Assembly (NCBI RefSeq): GCF_007860095.1
Contig: NZ_SJPT01000004.1
Location: 283,260-347,259 of the forward strand
From: Novipirellula galeiformis
GTDB lineage: Bacteria; Planctomycetota; Planctomycetia; Pirellulales; Pirellulaceae
Reading direction: 5' to 3'
DNA length: 64,000 bases
Below are positions 1 through 9,273 of this stretch, one piece after another. A program made the translations under genes and the position numbers. Each line of letters opens with the position of its first letter. Positions within the stretch are counted from its first letter, which is position 1. The notes under the pieces are model-generated. The model saw only the letters and a list, made by a program, of their open reading frames with translations, was not told the origin of the DNA and searched no databases.

Positions 1-694
1 CAAACCCGTTGGCGCCAAAGATCTGCATCTGCCGCGCCGGGGTGGGACTGAGACGAGATGCCTTGAGATTGGCAATCAGTCCGCATTCAAATTCAATCCG
101 CGTCTCGGCAATGTCTTCGTGACTACTAATCACCGACATGCCGCTCGCCGAAATCGAGCGAATCGGCGAGTGGGTGAGCGACAACACCAAATCCAAGTCG
201 TGAATCATCAAATCCATCACGACGCCAACATCGAGACAGCGTCCTGGGAAGTGGGAGGCGCGAACCGCTTCGATGTACTTAGCGTCGACGGCCAAGTCAC
301 CGAGTGCAGCGAAGGCAGGGTTAAAGCGTTCGACATGCCCGACCTGCAGAGTCAGATGGCGGCTTTTGGCCAGATTCGCGAGCCGTTGTGCATCGGGACC
401 ATTGGCAGCCAAGGGTTTTTCAACAAAAGCATGCTTCCCTGCGGTAAGCAGTTCGGTTGCGATTTCCCCGTGCAAATCGGTCGGCGCGGCCACGATAGCA
501 GCGTCGATCGTGCCAATGCATTGCCGATAGTCCGCAAAGGTCGGCACGCCGAACATTGCCTTTGCATTGACCCGCGCTTGCTCAAACGGATCGGTGACGG
601 CCACCAACTCGACTCCGTCGACTTGTTGCAACAATTTTGCGTGGATGCGTCCGAGATGACCTGCACCGATGACTGCGATTCGTAACCGACTCAC
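1..694 (-). CDS. Gfo/Idh/MocA family NAD(P)-dependent oxidoreductase, C-terminus missing
   Basis: The gene runs off the left edge, so only about 231 N-terminal residues are visible. The GTG start overlaps the lpxA stop (GTGA), which implies translational coupling. The first residues read VSRLRIAVIGAGHLGRIHAK, a Rossmann motif GxGxxG. The family motif EKP follows (LVEKPLAANG), and then MIHDLDLVLSL, the region carrying the substrate-site Asp/His of Gfo/Idh enzymes. Family members oxidise or reduce sugar hydroxyls using NAD(P). Placement directly after lpxA suggests a role in lipid A precursor modification, for example a GnnA-like 3-dehydrogenase acting on UDP-GlcNAc. That specificity is inference; the family assignment is firm. 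Confidence 0.85.
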   Translation of the reverse strand, partial: MSRLRIAVIGAGHLGRIHAKLLQQVDGVELVAVTDPFEQARVNAKAMFGVPTFADYRQCIGTIDAAIVAAPTDLHGEIATELLTAGKHAFVEKPLAANGPDAQRLANLAKSRHLTLQVGHVERFNPAFAALGDLAVDAKYIEAVRASHFPGRCLDVGVVMDLMIHDLDLVLSLTHSPIRSISASGMSVISSHEDIAETRIEFECGLIANLKASRLSPTPARQMQIFGANGF

Positions 695-1500
695 GCTGCT
701 TTTCTCCTTCGGTCGCGACCACGGCCCTTTTGGCCGCTGACCGTTGTATCCATGAAATTGAACAGCTCTCGTAGCACGGGGCGAATGGGCCCTGTCGATA
801 ACAACTGCTCCTTGGCTGCATCGAGTCCCACGTAGGACCGATAAATAAGTTTATATGCCTTGGTAAGGACTTCGATGTCCTCTTTTGGAAATCCGTGTCG
901 CTTCAATCCGATCGTGTTGACGGCGCGAGGTTTGGCGGGCTGACCGTCCACGATGATGTAGGGGGGGACGTCATGAAGTACCCGCGCCATCGCGCTGATG
1001 AAGCTAAGATTTCCAACGGATGCGAAGTGCACGATCCCCACACCTCCGGCAATCGTGATGTCATTCCCGATGTGGGCGTGGCCACCGATCATCACATTGT
1101 TGGCCATCACATTGCGGTCCCCGACCTTGCAATCGTGAGCGATGTGAGTGTGTGCCATCAGATAATTATTGTGACCGACCCGCGTGACGCCATCTTCTTT
1201 CTCGGTGGCGCGGTTGACGGTGCAGTACTCGCGGAACACGTTGCCGTCACCGATCTGAACCTCCGTCGGCGTGCCCTTGTAGCTGGTGTCTTGCGGTTCC
1301 GCACCGATCACACAGCCTGGGAACAAATGGTTCTCTTCACCGAGTGAGGTCACCCCCGACAGCACGACATGGTCTTCGAGCAGTGTATCATCACCAATGC
1401 TGACATCCGGACCGATCACACAAAAGTGCCCGATACGTACGTTCGTCCCTAACTTGGCACGTGGATCAACCACCGCGGTCTGAGCAATCTGGGTACTCAT
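691..1500 (-). CDS. lpxA: Acyl-ACP--UDP-N-acetylglucosamine O-acyltransferase
   Basis: First enzyme of lipid A synthesis: it transfers a 3-hydroxyacyl chain from ACP to UDP-GlcNAc (or its 3-amino analogue) in the cytoplasm. The 269-residue protein has the hexapeptide-repeat pattern of a left-handed beta helix (VRIGHFCVIG, VSIGDDTLL and so on). It carries the signature AHTHIAHDC with catalytic His at about residue 122, and the C-terminal DVPPYIIVDGQPAKPRAVN followed by IGLKRHGF, typical of LpxA. The chosen ATG has GGAG seven bases upstream; an upstream in-frame extension lacks this. It lies 63 bp after lpxC and overlaps the oxidoreductase behind it by 4 bp. No fabZ sits between lpxC and lpxA. 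Confidence 0.95.
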   Translation of the reverse strand: MSTQIAQTAVVDPRAKLGTNVRIGHFCVIGPDVSIGDDTLLEDHVVLSGVTSLGEENHLFPGCVIGAEPQDTSYKGTPTEVQIGDGNVFREYCTVNRATEKEDGVTRVGHNNYLMAHTHIAHDCKVGDRNVMANNVMIGGHAHIGNDITIAGGVGIVHFASVGNLSFISAMARVLHDVPPYIIVDGQPAKPRAVNTIGLKRHGFPKEDIEVLTKAYKLIYRSYVGLDAAKEQLLSTGPIRPVLRELFNFMDTTVSGQKGRGRDRRRKAA

Positions 1501-1563
1501 GTTTCGGCTCCAAACATCTCTTGGTTGTGATAACAAAATCGCATGACAACTAAACTCCTGTGG

Positions 1564-2460
1564 CTAAGCAGCTTTGTGATGCGATTGCGTCATTTGGGTT
1601 AGGGGAATCTGCGAAGCCGCCAGTTCAGCGAGTTGCTGAGCCATCCGGCCGTTTAGGTTGTGTCCACCGCGATAGGAAACAAAGGTGCCGACGAGTTCAA
1701 CGTTGGCCAGGGCAAGGTCACCGATCAAATCGAGGACCTTGTGCCGTGCACACTCATCAGCAAAACGCAATGAATTCTCAATCGGGCCGTGATCGCCGAT
1801 CACTAACAAGTCTTGGTTCGTGACGTGAGACGCAACCCCTTGTTCACGAAGCAGGCCGGCCTGCGACTCGGTAACAAAGGTTCGAGCTGGAGCAACGTCG
1901 CGAATAAAACGATGAGGGGACATCCGCAGAGCGTAGGCTTGGTCAAGGATCGGCGAAGGCCCATCGAAACTCAAGCGATACTCATACGAAGTGTGTCCAT
2001 CTATCGGTGGGGTCGCCTCGATCCATCCGGTTTGCGAGTTCACATAGATGCGCTCACGCACCGTCAAGCGACGTTTGGGTTGCGATTGGATAATCAGCCC
2101 TGCGGTTCGCAAGGATTCGACAAAGGCAGCGGCGCTGCCATCGAGCCCTGGCAATTCCTCGGCGTCGATTTCAACGAGGCAATTATCGATCTCGAGTCCG
2201 ACCATTGCCGCCATCAAATGCTCGACCATTTCGAACCGAGCGGCACCGTCTTGGAGGATCGTGCGAAGATTGGCATCATGTCGATTCGCGACCGAAGCGA
2301 GGCACGACGGTGCGGATGGCAAATCGCTTCGTACCAAGCGAATGCCAGTACCTACCGGTGCTGGATTCATGACAACACGCACGTCTCGACCGCTCCAGTA
2401 GCCTCGGCCACGGACCTCACACGAAACCGCGATTGTATGTTCGTTGCGTGATGGTGTCAC
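1564..2460 (-). CDS. lpxC: UDP-3-O-acyl-N-acetylglucosamine deacetylase
   Basis: Zinc amidase for the committed step of lipid A synthesis. The zinc-ligand motifs are visible: EHLMAAMVGLEIDN (first His), HKVLDLIGDL (His and Asp) and the late GGHNLNGRM containing the catalytic His. The open frame extends upstream, but a GTG at 2460 preceded by GGGGAGG with 7-nt spacing gives a 298-residue protein beginning MTPSRNEHTIAV. This aligns with the normal LpxC N-terminus, so I prefer it. A perfect 8-bp palindrome lies just upstream in the leader. It is followed in operon order by lpxA. Confidence 0.95.
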   Translation of the reverse strand: MTPSRNEHTIAVSCEVRGRGYWSGRDVRVVMNPAPVGTGIRLVRSDLPSAPSCLASVANRHDANLRTILQDGAARFEMVEHLMAAMVGLEIDNCLVEIDAEELPGLDGSAAAFVESLRTAGLIIQSQPKRRLTVRERIYVNSQTGWIEATPPIDGHTSYEYRLSFDGPSPILDQAYALRMSPHRFIRDVAPARTFVTESQAGLLREQGVASHVTNQDLLVIGDHGPIENSLRFADECARHKVLDLIGDLALANVELVGTFVSYRGGHNLNGRMAQQLAELAASQIPLTQMTQSHHKAA

Positions 2461-2485
2461 GCTTCGGCCTCCCCTGCCGTACCCA

Positions 2486-2504
2486 CTCTCACATCCTGTG
2501 AGAG
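2486..2504. promoter_or_regulatory. Perfect palindrome in the lpxC leader
   Basis: CTCTCACA-TCC-TGTGAGAG: an 8-bp perfect inverted repeat with 3-nt loop, about 26 bp upstream of the preferred lpxC GTG. It could be a protein-binding operator or an RNA hairpin in the leader; the sequence does not decide. No known consensus recognised. Confidence 0.45.
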
Positions 2505-2650
2505 CCTTGTTTGTAAAAAATCGCGGCATGCATGTTCGTTGCGAACTCGATGCTGCGAGAATCCCCAACGCCGCGGCTACTGATTCATTTCAGGAGCCAC
2601 GGAGCGGTTTATGATGGTCGCCCAATCAAGGTTGACCAAGCGTCACTCAA

Positions 2651-3289
2651 CTAGCGATTAACGGGCTGGCCAGCAGCTCCGCCACGCTTGGCAATGTCTT
2701 CTTGCATCGCTTTGTCCAAGTACTGCATCACGCCCTTGGTCATGTCCAGTGCATCGTCGTGATAAACAATGTTCTTCATCACGCCACGGATGACCGAATC
2801 ACCCTTTTCAAGATCCATCTCTTCGCTGTTGTAACGAAGGACCATGTTGATCTTGTAGTGTTGAGCCAAGAATTGAACGCCCGATGCAATGCGTTGATAG
2901 TTCTCGAAATAGATTCGTGCTTCGGCATCGGCAAGCTCTTTACGCTTACGCGCCATGTCCAAGCGAAGCTTCGATTCCATCGATGCAACTTGCTCTTCTT
3001 GAGCGGTATAATCAGGGGTGCCAACCTTGAACGTTTTCAGTCGTTCGGCCGCTTGCTTTAGCTCTTCACGCTTGCCCTGAAGTTGAGCGTCGTAACTCTT
3101 CAAATCGCCTTCGACTCGCTCCACTTGAGCTTTGATGCCGGGGTGATTCTTGAAGATGAATGCCACGTCGACCACGGCAACGCGGTGACCGCTTGATGCG
3201 GATGCTTCCTGGGCCGTAGCGACACTAGGGACGACGGCTGTCATGGTAAGGATGGCCACTAGAATGGCCGCTACACAGTTAAATCGCAC
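2651..3289 (-). CDS. OmpH/Skp-family periplasmic chaperone
   Basis: Skp/OmpH proteins are trimeric periplasmic chaperones that hold unfolded outer-membrane proteins. With the GTG start at 3289 (GGAG seven bases upstream) the protein is 212 residues. It begins with a clear signal peptide (MRFNCVAAILVAILTMTAVV, cleaved near ATAQEA), followed by the family opening VAVVDVAFIFKNHP. Next comes a long charged coiled coil (QLQGKREELKQAAERLK and SKLRLDMARKRKELADAE) and a mixed C-terminal part. A longer in-frame extension lacks a signal peptide at its start and is rejected. Position upstream of lpxC is the usual outer-membrane biogenesis context. Confidence 0.85.
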   Translation of the reverse strand: MRFNCVAAILVAILTMTAVVPSVATAQEASASSGHRVAVVDVAFIFKNHPGIKAQVERVEGDLKSYDAQLQGKREELKQAAERLKTFKVGTPDYTAQEEQVASMESKLRLDMARKRKELADAEARIYFENYQRIASGVQFLAQHYKINMVLRYNSEEMDLEKGDSVIRGVMKNIVYHDDALDMTKGVMQYLDKAMQEDIAKRGGAAGQPVNR

Positions 3290-3528
3290 GTCCGCTCTCC
3301 TTGCGTTATGGGTGCGCAGATCTTGACTCGACACAAATGCAAACACTCGTTTACGTGGCGTCCATCGCCAGCGCTGAGACATCTGTGCCGATACTATCAG
3401 AACCGCGACTTGCAGTACTGACTCGTTCGGAATTGTGCCAACCGCATCGATCGCCGTAAAGACTAATCAACACGCTTCTCACCTTCACCGAAAAAAAAAC
3501 TTTACTTATTCTTGCCGCGCCGACCCAC

Positions 3529-5736
3529 CTATCCGCCGGGTCGAACATCCAAGCGGAGCTTGAACTCAAACGGTTGCCCGTCGCGGGTCAGAAAAACGCT
3601 GAGTGAATCGCCCGGGGAACGATCTCGCAACAAATCCAACACGTCGACAGCCGTTCGCACCGATTTCTTATCCAAACGATCTAATCGATCGCCTGCTAGC
3701 AAACCGGATCGCTCCGCGGGTCCACCCGAAGCAAGCCCTGAAATAACCACGTGATCCGCTTGATCTTGAAGAGTCACGCCCATAAACGCCGTTAATTGAC
3801 GGCGAATCTGCACATGCTTCTCGGTTGCGGCATATCTCGGACGCACTTCGCGTGTCGCCAACTCAAACGCGACATCACAAACCATATCGGTTATTCGGGT
3901 TAGACCACCGTAATCGATTTTCTCGGAATCATCACTTGGACGATGATAATCGTTATGAAGCCCCGTAAAGAAAAACAACACCGGGATCCCAACCTCGTAA
4001 AACGATTGATGATCACTCGGCCCATACCCCGTTGGGATCTTCCATAAATCAAAACGGTAATTGCGATTCAAGTCGTCTACGATCTGCTCTAACCCCTCCC
4101 CCGTACCGGTTCCATAAACCGTTAATTCATTATCCCGCAGCCGACCCACCATATCCAAGTTGATCATCGCCACCGTCGAATCCAACGCAAAACGAGGATG
4201 ACGCACGTAATACTTGCTACCAAGCAGCCCGCGTTCCTCCGCAGTAAAACCAATAAAAACCACTCGGCGGTGAGATTCCATCCCGCCAAGTCGCTCGACG
4301 AGCATCGATGCGGTCGAAAGCATTGCCGACGTCCCGCTTGCGTTGTCGTCGGCACCGTTGTGAACCGCGACCGTTCCTGGAGCCAGCGAACCGTAGCCCC
4401 CCATCCCAACATGATCGTAATGGGCCCCCACCACGATGGTCTCGTGGGCCAGCACGCCACGCCCAGCCAGTTCGCCAATCACATTGGAAGTGCTAGCATT
4501 GGAGGGTTGTAGTTCCACACTCAGCTCGACCACGGTATCGGCTAGCATCATGCTTTGGGGGCGATAGGTGCGATCGATCATCGTCTCGATCTCCCCCAAA
4601 CTTCGTCCCGTCGCATGCTGCAACACGGAATCGAATGCGTCACGAGCAAGCGAGACGACCGGTACCGTTTTCATGATCGTCGGCGGATCCTCCGCAGACG
4701 CCTCGTCGAGATCGGAAACAGCCGTTCCCCCTTGAGTGACGGGGAGCGCCCGTCCCGCTTCGTCGATCTGTAACACGCCACGTCGTTTCTGGCGGACATC
4801 GCTGCGAAGCCCTTGGACGATCGTATCGATCCCCGCAATTCGATTCCGCAACGACTCGCGGATCTTATCCGCTTCGACGGGCAACTCCTCGAGTTGTCGC
4901 TCGACGGCTTCGCGTCGGGACAGTTCCGACGCGAGCCTCTTCTCGGCTGTCGCAACGCTCGCTTCGATACTTCCCGGGTCATTGATCAGAATCACGGCTG
5001 CTGCGCCATGCTTGATCGCGTTTTCGATCTTCGTTTGGAAGAACGCGTGTGAAGATGTCTTAGTGCCCTCAAACCGGCTGGCGGGATCGCCCATCCCAGG
5101 CTCCTTGCGAAGCACCGCCACAACGTGCCCCTGGACGTCGATACCATCGTAGTCATCGTAGTCCAGTTCCGGTGCGGTGATCCCGTAGCCCACAAACACG
5201 AGAGCCCCTTGGGCCGCCCCGGCGGTCTTGCCGATGGACATCGGGCTCATGCCCGACGAGAGCGACTCATCAATCCGGAATGAATTCGACGCAGCCGAAT
5301 TTGCTTGCTCCTCCGAATTAGCCGCCCCAGAATTAGCATCCCCAGAATCAGCCTCCCCAGACTGACCGTCATCGGTGGCCGGGGCACCGGAAATCTCGCT
5401 CGCCGCTCGATGGATCCGCACAAAGTTCTTCGCAGCGGCACCGACCCTCGCCCCCACCGGCACCTCCAGCGTTTGAAACGGGGTGCCACCGAACAACTCG
5501 GTTTTCACCCCAGCTTCGGCCAACCGCTTGGCGATGTAATCCGCTGCCTGATGAATGGCGGCATTATCGACGCCGCGTCCCAGCATCGTTTCACTCGCAA
5601 GGTACTCCACATCTTTGCGAAGCTGGGTTTGCAAACTCGAGCGAGAGCGGAGTGCCGCAGGCTGCTCCGCTGTTAGCGGGGCCGCCGAAGCGCCCGCGAG
5701 TGCAAGCAGAAGACAAATCACTCCGATGATGCGCAT
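3529..5736 (-). CDS. Secreted M28 zinc aminopeptidase with PA insert and C-terminal PDZ domain
   Basis: A 735-residue exported peptidase. The signal peptide is MRIIGVICLLLALAGASAA. A PA-type domain lies around residues 170-380, with the stretch LVFVGYGITAPELDYDDYDG near its start. The M28 catalytic core carries the metal-ligand motifs GAHYDHVG, GADDNASGTS, EERGLLGS, NLDMVGR and HNDYHRPSDD. A C-terminal PDZ domain (FMGVTLQDQADHVVISGLASG) probably tethers substrates or partners. A low-complexity Ser/Ala/Asn/Asp stretch near residues 125-150 looks like a repeat expansion. The ATG at 5736 has GGAG at 7 nt spacing; a GTG one codon upstream is also possible. It sits between secDF and ompH in the export block. 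Substrate unknown. Confidence 0.88.
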   Translation of the reverse strand: MRIIGVICLLLALAGASAAPLTAEQPAALRSRSSLQTQLRKDVEYLASETMLGRGVDNAAIHQAADYIAKRLAEAGVKTELFGGTPFQTLEVPVGARVGAAAKNFVRIHRAASEISGAPATDDGQSGEADSGDANSGAANSEEQANSAASNSFRIDESLSSGMSPMSIGKTAGAAQGALVFVGYGITAPELDYDDYDGIDVQGHVVAVLRKEPGMGDPASRFEGTKTSSHAFFQTKIENAIKHGAAAVILINDPGSIEASVATAEKRLASELSRREAVERQLEELPVEADKIRESLRNRIAGIDTIVQGLRSDVRQKRRGVLQIDEAGRALPVTQGGTAVSDLDEASAEDPPTIMKTVPVVSLARDAFDSVLQHATGRSLGEIETMIDRTYRPQSMMLADTVVELSVELQPSNASTSNVIGELAGRGVLAHETIVVGAHYDHVGMGGYGSLAPGTVAVHNGADDNASGTSAMLSTASMLVERLGGMESHRRVVFIGFTAEERGLLGSKYYVRHPRFALDSTVAMINLDMVGRLRDNELTVYGTGTGEGLEQIVDDLNRNYRFDLWKIPTGYGPSDHQSFYEVGIPVLFFFTGLHNDYHRPSDDSEKIDYGGLTRITDMVCDVAFELATREVRPRYAATEKHVQIRRQLTAFMGVTLQDQADHVVISGLASGGPAERSGLLAGDRLDRLDKKSVRTAVDVLDLLRDRSPGDSLSVFLTRDGQPFEFKLRLDVRPGG

Positions 5737-5867
5737 CACTGGACTCCGGTTGTCATGACGATCTGAATCGCGTTTGAGGCACTCGATTGATGCGTTGGGG
5801 GCATGTTAGCGACCCCACACTCTCCTCGGCGAAAGCACCTCGACATCCGTTGTCACTGATTCGAACC

Positions 5868-5891
5868 GCGGCGGACAAGGGCGTCCGCCGC
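5868..5891 (-). terminator. Strong hairpin after secDF
   Basis: GCGGCGGAC-AAGGGC-GTCCGCCGC, a 9-bp GC-rich stem with 6-nt loop, 24 bp past the secDF stop. No U-tract follows, so it may be a processing or mRNA-stabilising hairpin rather than an intrinsic terminator. Confidence 0.45.
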
Positions 5892-5914
5892 AAGGAATTC
5901 GCCCATGGAGGGTC

Positions 5915-8900
5915 TTACGCGGTTTTGACCTTTTCGTTTCGCTGAATCAACCACAACAAAACAGGGCTGGCGACAAAGATCGAACTATAGGTTCCCACCA
6001 AGACGCCGACGACCAATGCGAAGGCAAACGCATGGATCCCCGCTCCCCCGACCGCGTAAAGCAGCACGACCACAATCAACGTCGTCAACGAAGTCAACAA
6101 GGTACGGCTGAGCGTTTGGTTGATACTGGTGTTAACCATTTCGCTGGTCAAGTGAGTTGATTTCCCCTTCGTTTCCCGAATCCGGTCAAACACGACGATC
6201 GTATCGTTGAGTGAATAACCAATGATCGTCAACAGCGCCGCCACCACGGTCAAGCTGATCTTGAACGGATCGATCAACAGGAAGCCAAACACGTCAGCCA
6301 ACCAATAGCTGATCGCGATCGCACCGAGCGTGACAATCACGTCGTGAAGCAACGCGACAACCGCAGCGAGACCGTACATCACGCGTTGGAAGCGGAACCA
6401 AATGTACCCGATGATGCACAACAAGCTGCCAAACAACGCTCCGAATGCACGACCGATCATGTCACCGGCAACTTGGCCACCCACGCTGCTACTGCTAATC
6501 CAAACCGGTTTGCTGCCAAGATTCTGCTTGATTTGCTCCATCACGGCATCGGCTTGCTCTGATTCAAGTGGCAATTTCACCGTCCAATCGCTGAACGATA
6601 ACGATGACTTCATGTTCCACTTATCCGAACCTTCGCCAATGGGAAGCAGTTCAATGGCTCGCTCGTTGAGCGGCACATTAACCGCCTTGGCGGCATTGAG
6701 CAGTGTCTCGACAAGGGTGGGAGCATTGATGCCCGCACCACCATCTTCGCCTTCGATACCGAGCTTGACCAACCGCGTGCTAAACACGAGCGAAGGACGA
6801 TTCGAAATCGCAGGCGTGTTCGCTGAGGTCTCCGGAGCGGCCTCGGTCTCCGGAGCTGCCTCGGCCGCCGTGTCCGCGACGACATCGGTTGCCGCTTCAT
6901 CTTGAGGATAAAACAGAGCCAACATGGTCCCATTATCGAGCCGCTCACTTCCTCGCAAATTCAGCGAAGATGCTTTCGGATCCACTGGAGCTTTTGCATC
7001 GTCCGCAGCGATATCGATTTTGTAAGTGACAAGGTTGACGGTATCTTCCTTGGCAAACGCTGCGGAGATGGCTTCTTTCAACTGGTCGACTTTTTCGTAG
7101 GACGAGTCGACTTTGTAGACCGTTCCGTTCGGGCTGGAGTCCATCGTGACGCCGTTGACCGTGAACTGAATCGGCTTGCCGTCTTCGCCCACCATCACCG
7201 CGCCGACAATGTCGCGGATCGTATCGGTTTCGGTTGGCTGGTCGACTCGGAATTGAACCGAGGAGCCCCCCGCGAAGTCGATATCAAAGATTCCCTGGCC
7301 ACGAGCAAAGAGCGACCCAATTCCAGTCACGACAAGCAGCGTGGAAACGAGAAAGGCGATCTTTCCCTTGCCCATGAAATCAAAGTTGTCACCGTTCGAA
7401 AACATGCTGCGTAACGAGTTGACGCCATCCGACATGCTAAGGGTCAAGAAGCCTTGGCGTTCGGCGATGTCAAAGAAGGTTCGCGACATGTAGATCGCGG
7501 TGAACATCGAAAACAAGATCCCGAGGATCAAGGTGACCGCGAATCCACGAATCTGGTCGGTTCCGATCGCGTACAACACGATCGCAGTGATCAAGGTGGT
7601 CAAGTTCGCATCGACGATTGTGACGGTCGCTTTTGCGAAACCGTTGCGAATCGCCATCCGCGTCGCTGCGCCCTTTTTCAATTCCTCGCGAATCCGTTCA
7701 AAAATCAACACGTTCGCGTCGACGGACATACCGACGGTTAACACAAGCCCCGCGAGCCCGGGCAGCGTCAACGGTTGATTGATCAGGACCATGGTGCCCA
7801 AGATCATCGCCAGGTTCAAAACCAGGGCGGTACAGGCGACCACACCGGCGAATCGGTAATAGAACAGGATGAACACCAACACGAGGCTCAACGACAAACC
7901 GATCGCAAAGAACCCCTTGTTGATCGTGTCTTTCCCAAGGGTGGGGTCAATTTGATTTTCCGCGATCGGTTGTGGCGTCAATGCCGCCGGCAACTGGCCT
8001 GCCTTGAGTACCGCTACGAGCTCTTGGACTTCCTCTTTGGTAAAGCTACCGGTGATGCGTCCCTCTTTGCTAATTGGCTGCAGGATATTCGGCGCTGACA
8101 ACAAATCGTCATCCAGGACGATTCCCAATTGTCGCTGCATCGTTCCCACGGGGGCGTTATTCGCCGTCAACGTGTAAAAACGTCCCGAGCCTTTGTCGGT
8201 CAAGTTAAACGCGACTGCTGGAGCACCGTGTTGGTCGAAAGTGCTAGCGGCAAACGCCAAATCGTCCCCTTTGATGTCGAGATCAGGGTCGACAATCATC
8301 AAGGTTTCGATGTCATCCAGATTCTGTTGCTTCATCCACAAGACGGTTTTCGTTTCACCGTTTTCGCCCTGCACGCTTGCCGGCAGATCGATAAATTGCC
8401 CGGTTTCCGGATTGCGAACGATGGCGTTGCCGACATTGACTCGCAATGGGCGAACCCCGTTCTTTTCAACCTTTTCTTGGTCGACTCGCACCCAACGGCC
8501 AACGATCTTGCCGTTGACATCGAGCACGACACTGCTGGTCCGCTCGCTTTGGCTGTCAGACTCCGATTGCTCCTTCGCCAAGTCAATGATGCGTTGGTGG
8601 TCGAGTCGATTGGCAAGAATCGCAAAACGCAAAATCCCAGCTTCTTCGACGCGTCGTTTGATACGATCGAGTTCATCGACGCCACTGCCTCCTCCGTCGC
8701 CGTCCGCTTCACTCGACTTCGCCGGCACGATGATTTCGATCTGGCTTTCACCGTACGGTCGAATCACGATTTCCTGGGTACCGCTAGGATTGATTCGGCG
8801 TGCGAGTGGCTCGACCAAATCATCCGATGTGATGCGTTGCCCTGTGTTGACGTCTTCACCGATATTTTTGCTCTGGTCGATCTCGTAAACCAAGATCGTC

Positions 8901-9193
8901 CCCCCTTGGAGATCAACACCGCGAGTAGGACGCTTGTTGATCAAGACGGTCGCGCTGGCAATGACAGCCAACAACACCAATCCCAAGCGAGTGGAATAGT
9001 TGGGCATCTTCAACATCTTCGCCAACCACCCACCAAGGATGAATGGGACAATCAACACAGCAAGGGCGGCAACAAGCCACACATACTGATCGATTGAAAT
9101 CCCTTCCTGAACTGGCTCGGTGAGCCCATCCGCTTGAGCAAGCGGCATCACGAAGGAATCGAAAAACGATTGGGAAAAGAAATTGCAGTCCAT
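5915..9193 (-). CDS. secDF: Fused SecD-SecF protein-export membrane protein
   Basis: Uses the proton-motive force to pull preproteins out of the SecYEG channel. The 1092-residue protein is SecD and SecF in one chain, instead of two genes as in E. coli. The SecD half has N-terminal membrane segments, the GVDLQGGT motif, a large periplasmic P1 domain and six C-terminal TM segments (ALVLNLAMILGTMVLI, GMSVDANVLIFERIREE). The SecF half starts near residue 600 (FDIDFAGGSSVQFRV) and ends with its TM bundle (GYSLNDTIVVFDRIRE). An acidic Ala/Glu/Pro/Thr linker (about residues 765-790) interrupts the SecF periplasmic region. yajC lies 80 bp upstream in the same direction. No good Shine-Dalgarno is visible before the ATG. 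Confidence 0.95.
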   Translation of the reverse strand: MDCNFFSQSFFDSFVMPLAQADGLTEPVQEGISIDQYVWLVAALAVLIVPFILGGWLAKMLKMPNYSTRLGLVLLAVIASATVLINKRPTRGVDLQGGTILVYEIDQSKNIGEDVNTGQRITSDDLVEPLARRINPSGTQEIVIRPYGESQIEIIVPAKSSEADGDGGGSGVDELDRIKRRVEEAGILRFAILANRLDHQRIIDLAKEQSESDSQSERTSSVVLDVNGKIVGRWVRVDQEKVEKNGVRPLRVNVGNAIVRNPETGQFIDLPASVQGENGETKTVLWMKQQNLDDIETLMIVDPDLDIKGDDLAFAASTFDQHGAPAVAFNLTDKGSGRFYTLTANNAPVGTMQRQLGIVLDDDLLSAPNILQPISKEGRITGSFTKEEVQELVAVLKAGQLPAALTPQPIAENQIDPTLGKDTINKGFFAIGLSLSLVLVFILFYYRFAGVVACTALVLNLAMILGTMVLINQPLTLPGLAGLVLTVGMSVDANVLIFERIREELKKGAATRMAIRNGFAKATVTIVDANLTTLITAIVLYAIGTDQIRGFAVTLILGILFSMFTAIYMSRTFFDIAERQGFLTLSMSDGVNSLRSMFSNGDNFDFMGKGKIAFLVSTLLVVTGIGSLFARGQGIFDIDFAGGSSVQFRVDQPTETDTIRDIVGAVMVGEDGKPIQFTVNGVTMDSSPNGTVYKVDSSYEKVDQLKEAISAAFAKEDTVNLVTYKIDIAADDAKAPVDPKASSLNLRGSERLDNGTMLALFYPQDEAATDVVADTAAEAAPETEAAPETSANTPAISNRPSLVFSTRLVKLGIEGEDGGAGINAPTLVETLLNAAKAVNVPLNERAIELLPIGEGSDKWNMKSSLSFSDWTVKLPLESEQADAVMEQIKQNLGSKPVWISSSSVGGQVAGDMIGRAFGALFGSLLCIIGYIWFRFQRVMYGLAAVVALLHDVIVTLGAIAISYWLADVFGFLLIDPFKISLTVVAALLTIIGYSLNDTIVVFDRIRETKGKSTHLTSEMVNTSINQTLSRTLLTSLTTLIVVVLLYAVGGAGIHAFAFALVVGVLVGTYSSIFVASPVLLWLIQRNEKVKTA

Positions 9194-9273
9194 CGTAAGT
9201 TTCTGAATCGAAGGAGGGATTCGTCAGTCGTGCGAGTAGCGCATCATGAGCTACCGCAGAAGTAAATTAGGAG

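Noticed and set aside
8129-9097. 322-residue plus-strand frame
   Set aside because: It lies wholly antisense to secDF, whose protein is certain from its motifs. Long antisense frames are expected in this GC-rich codon usage.
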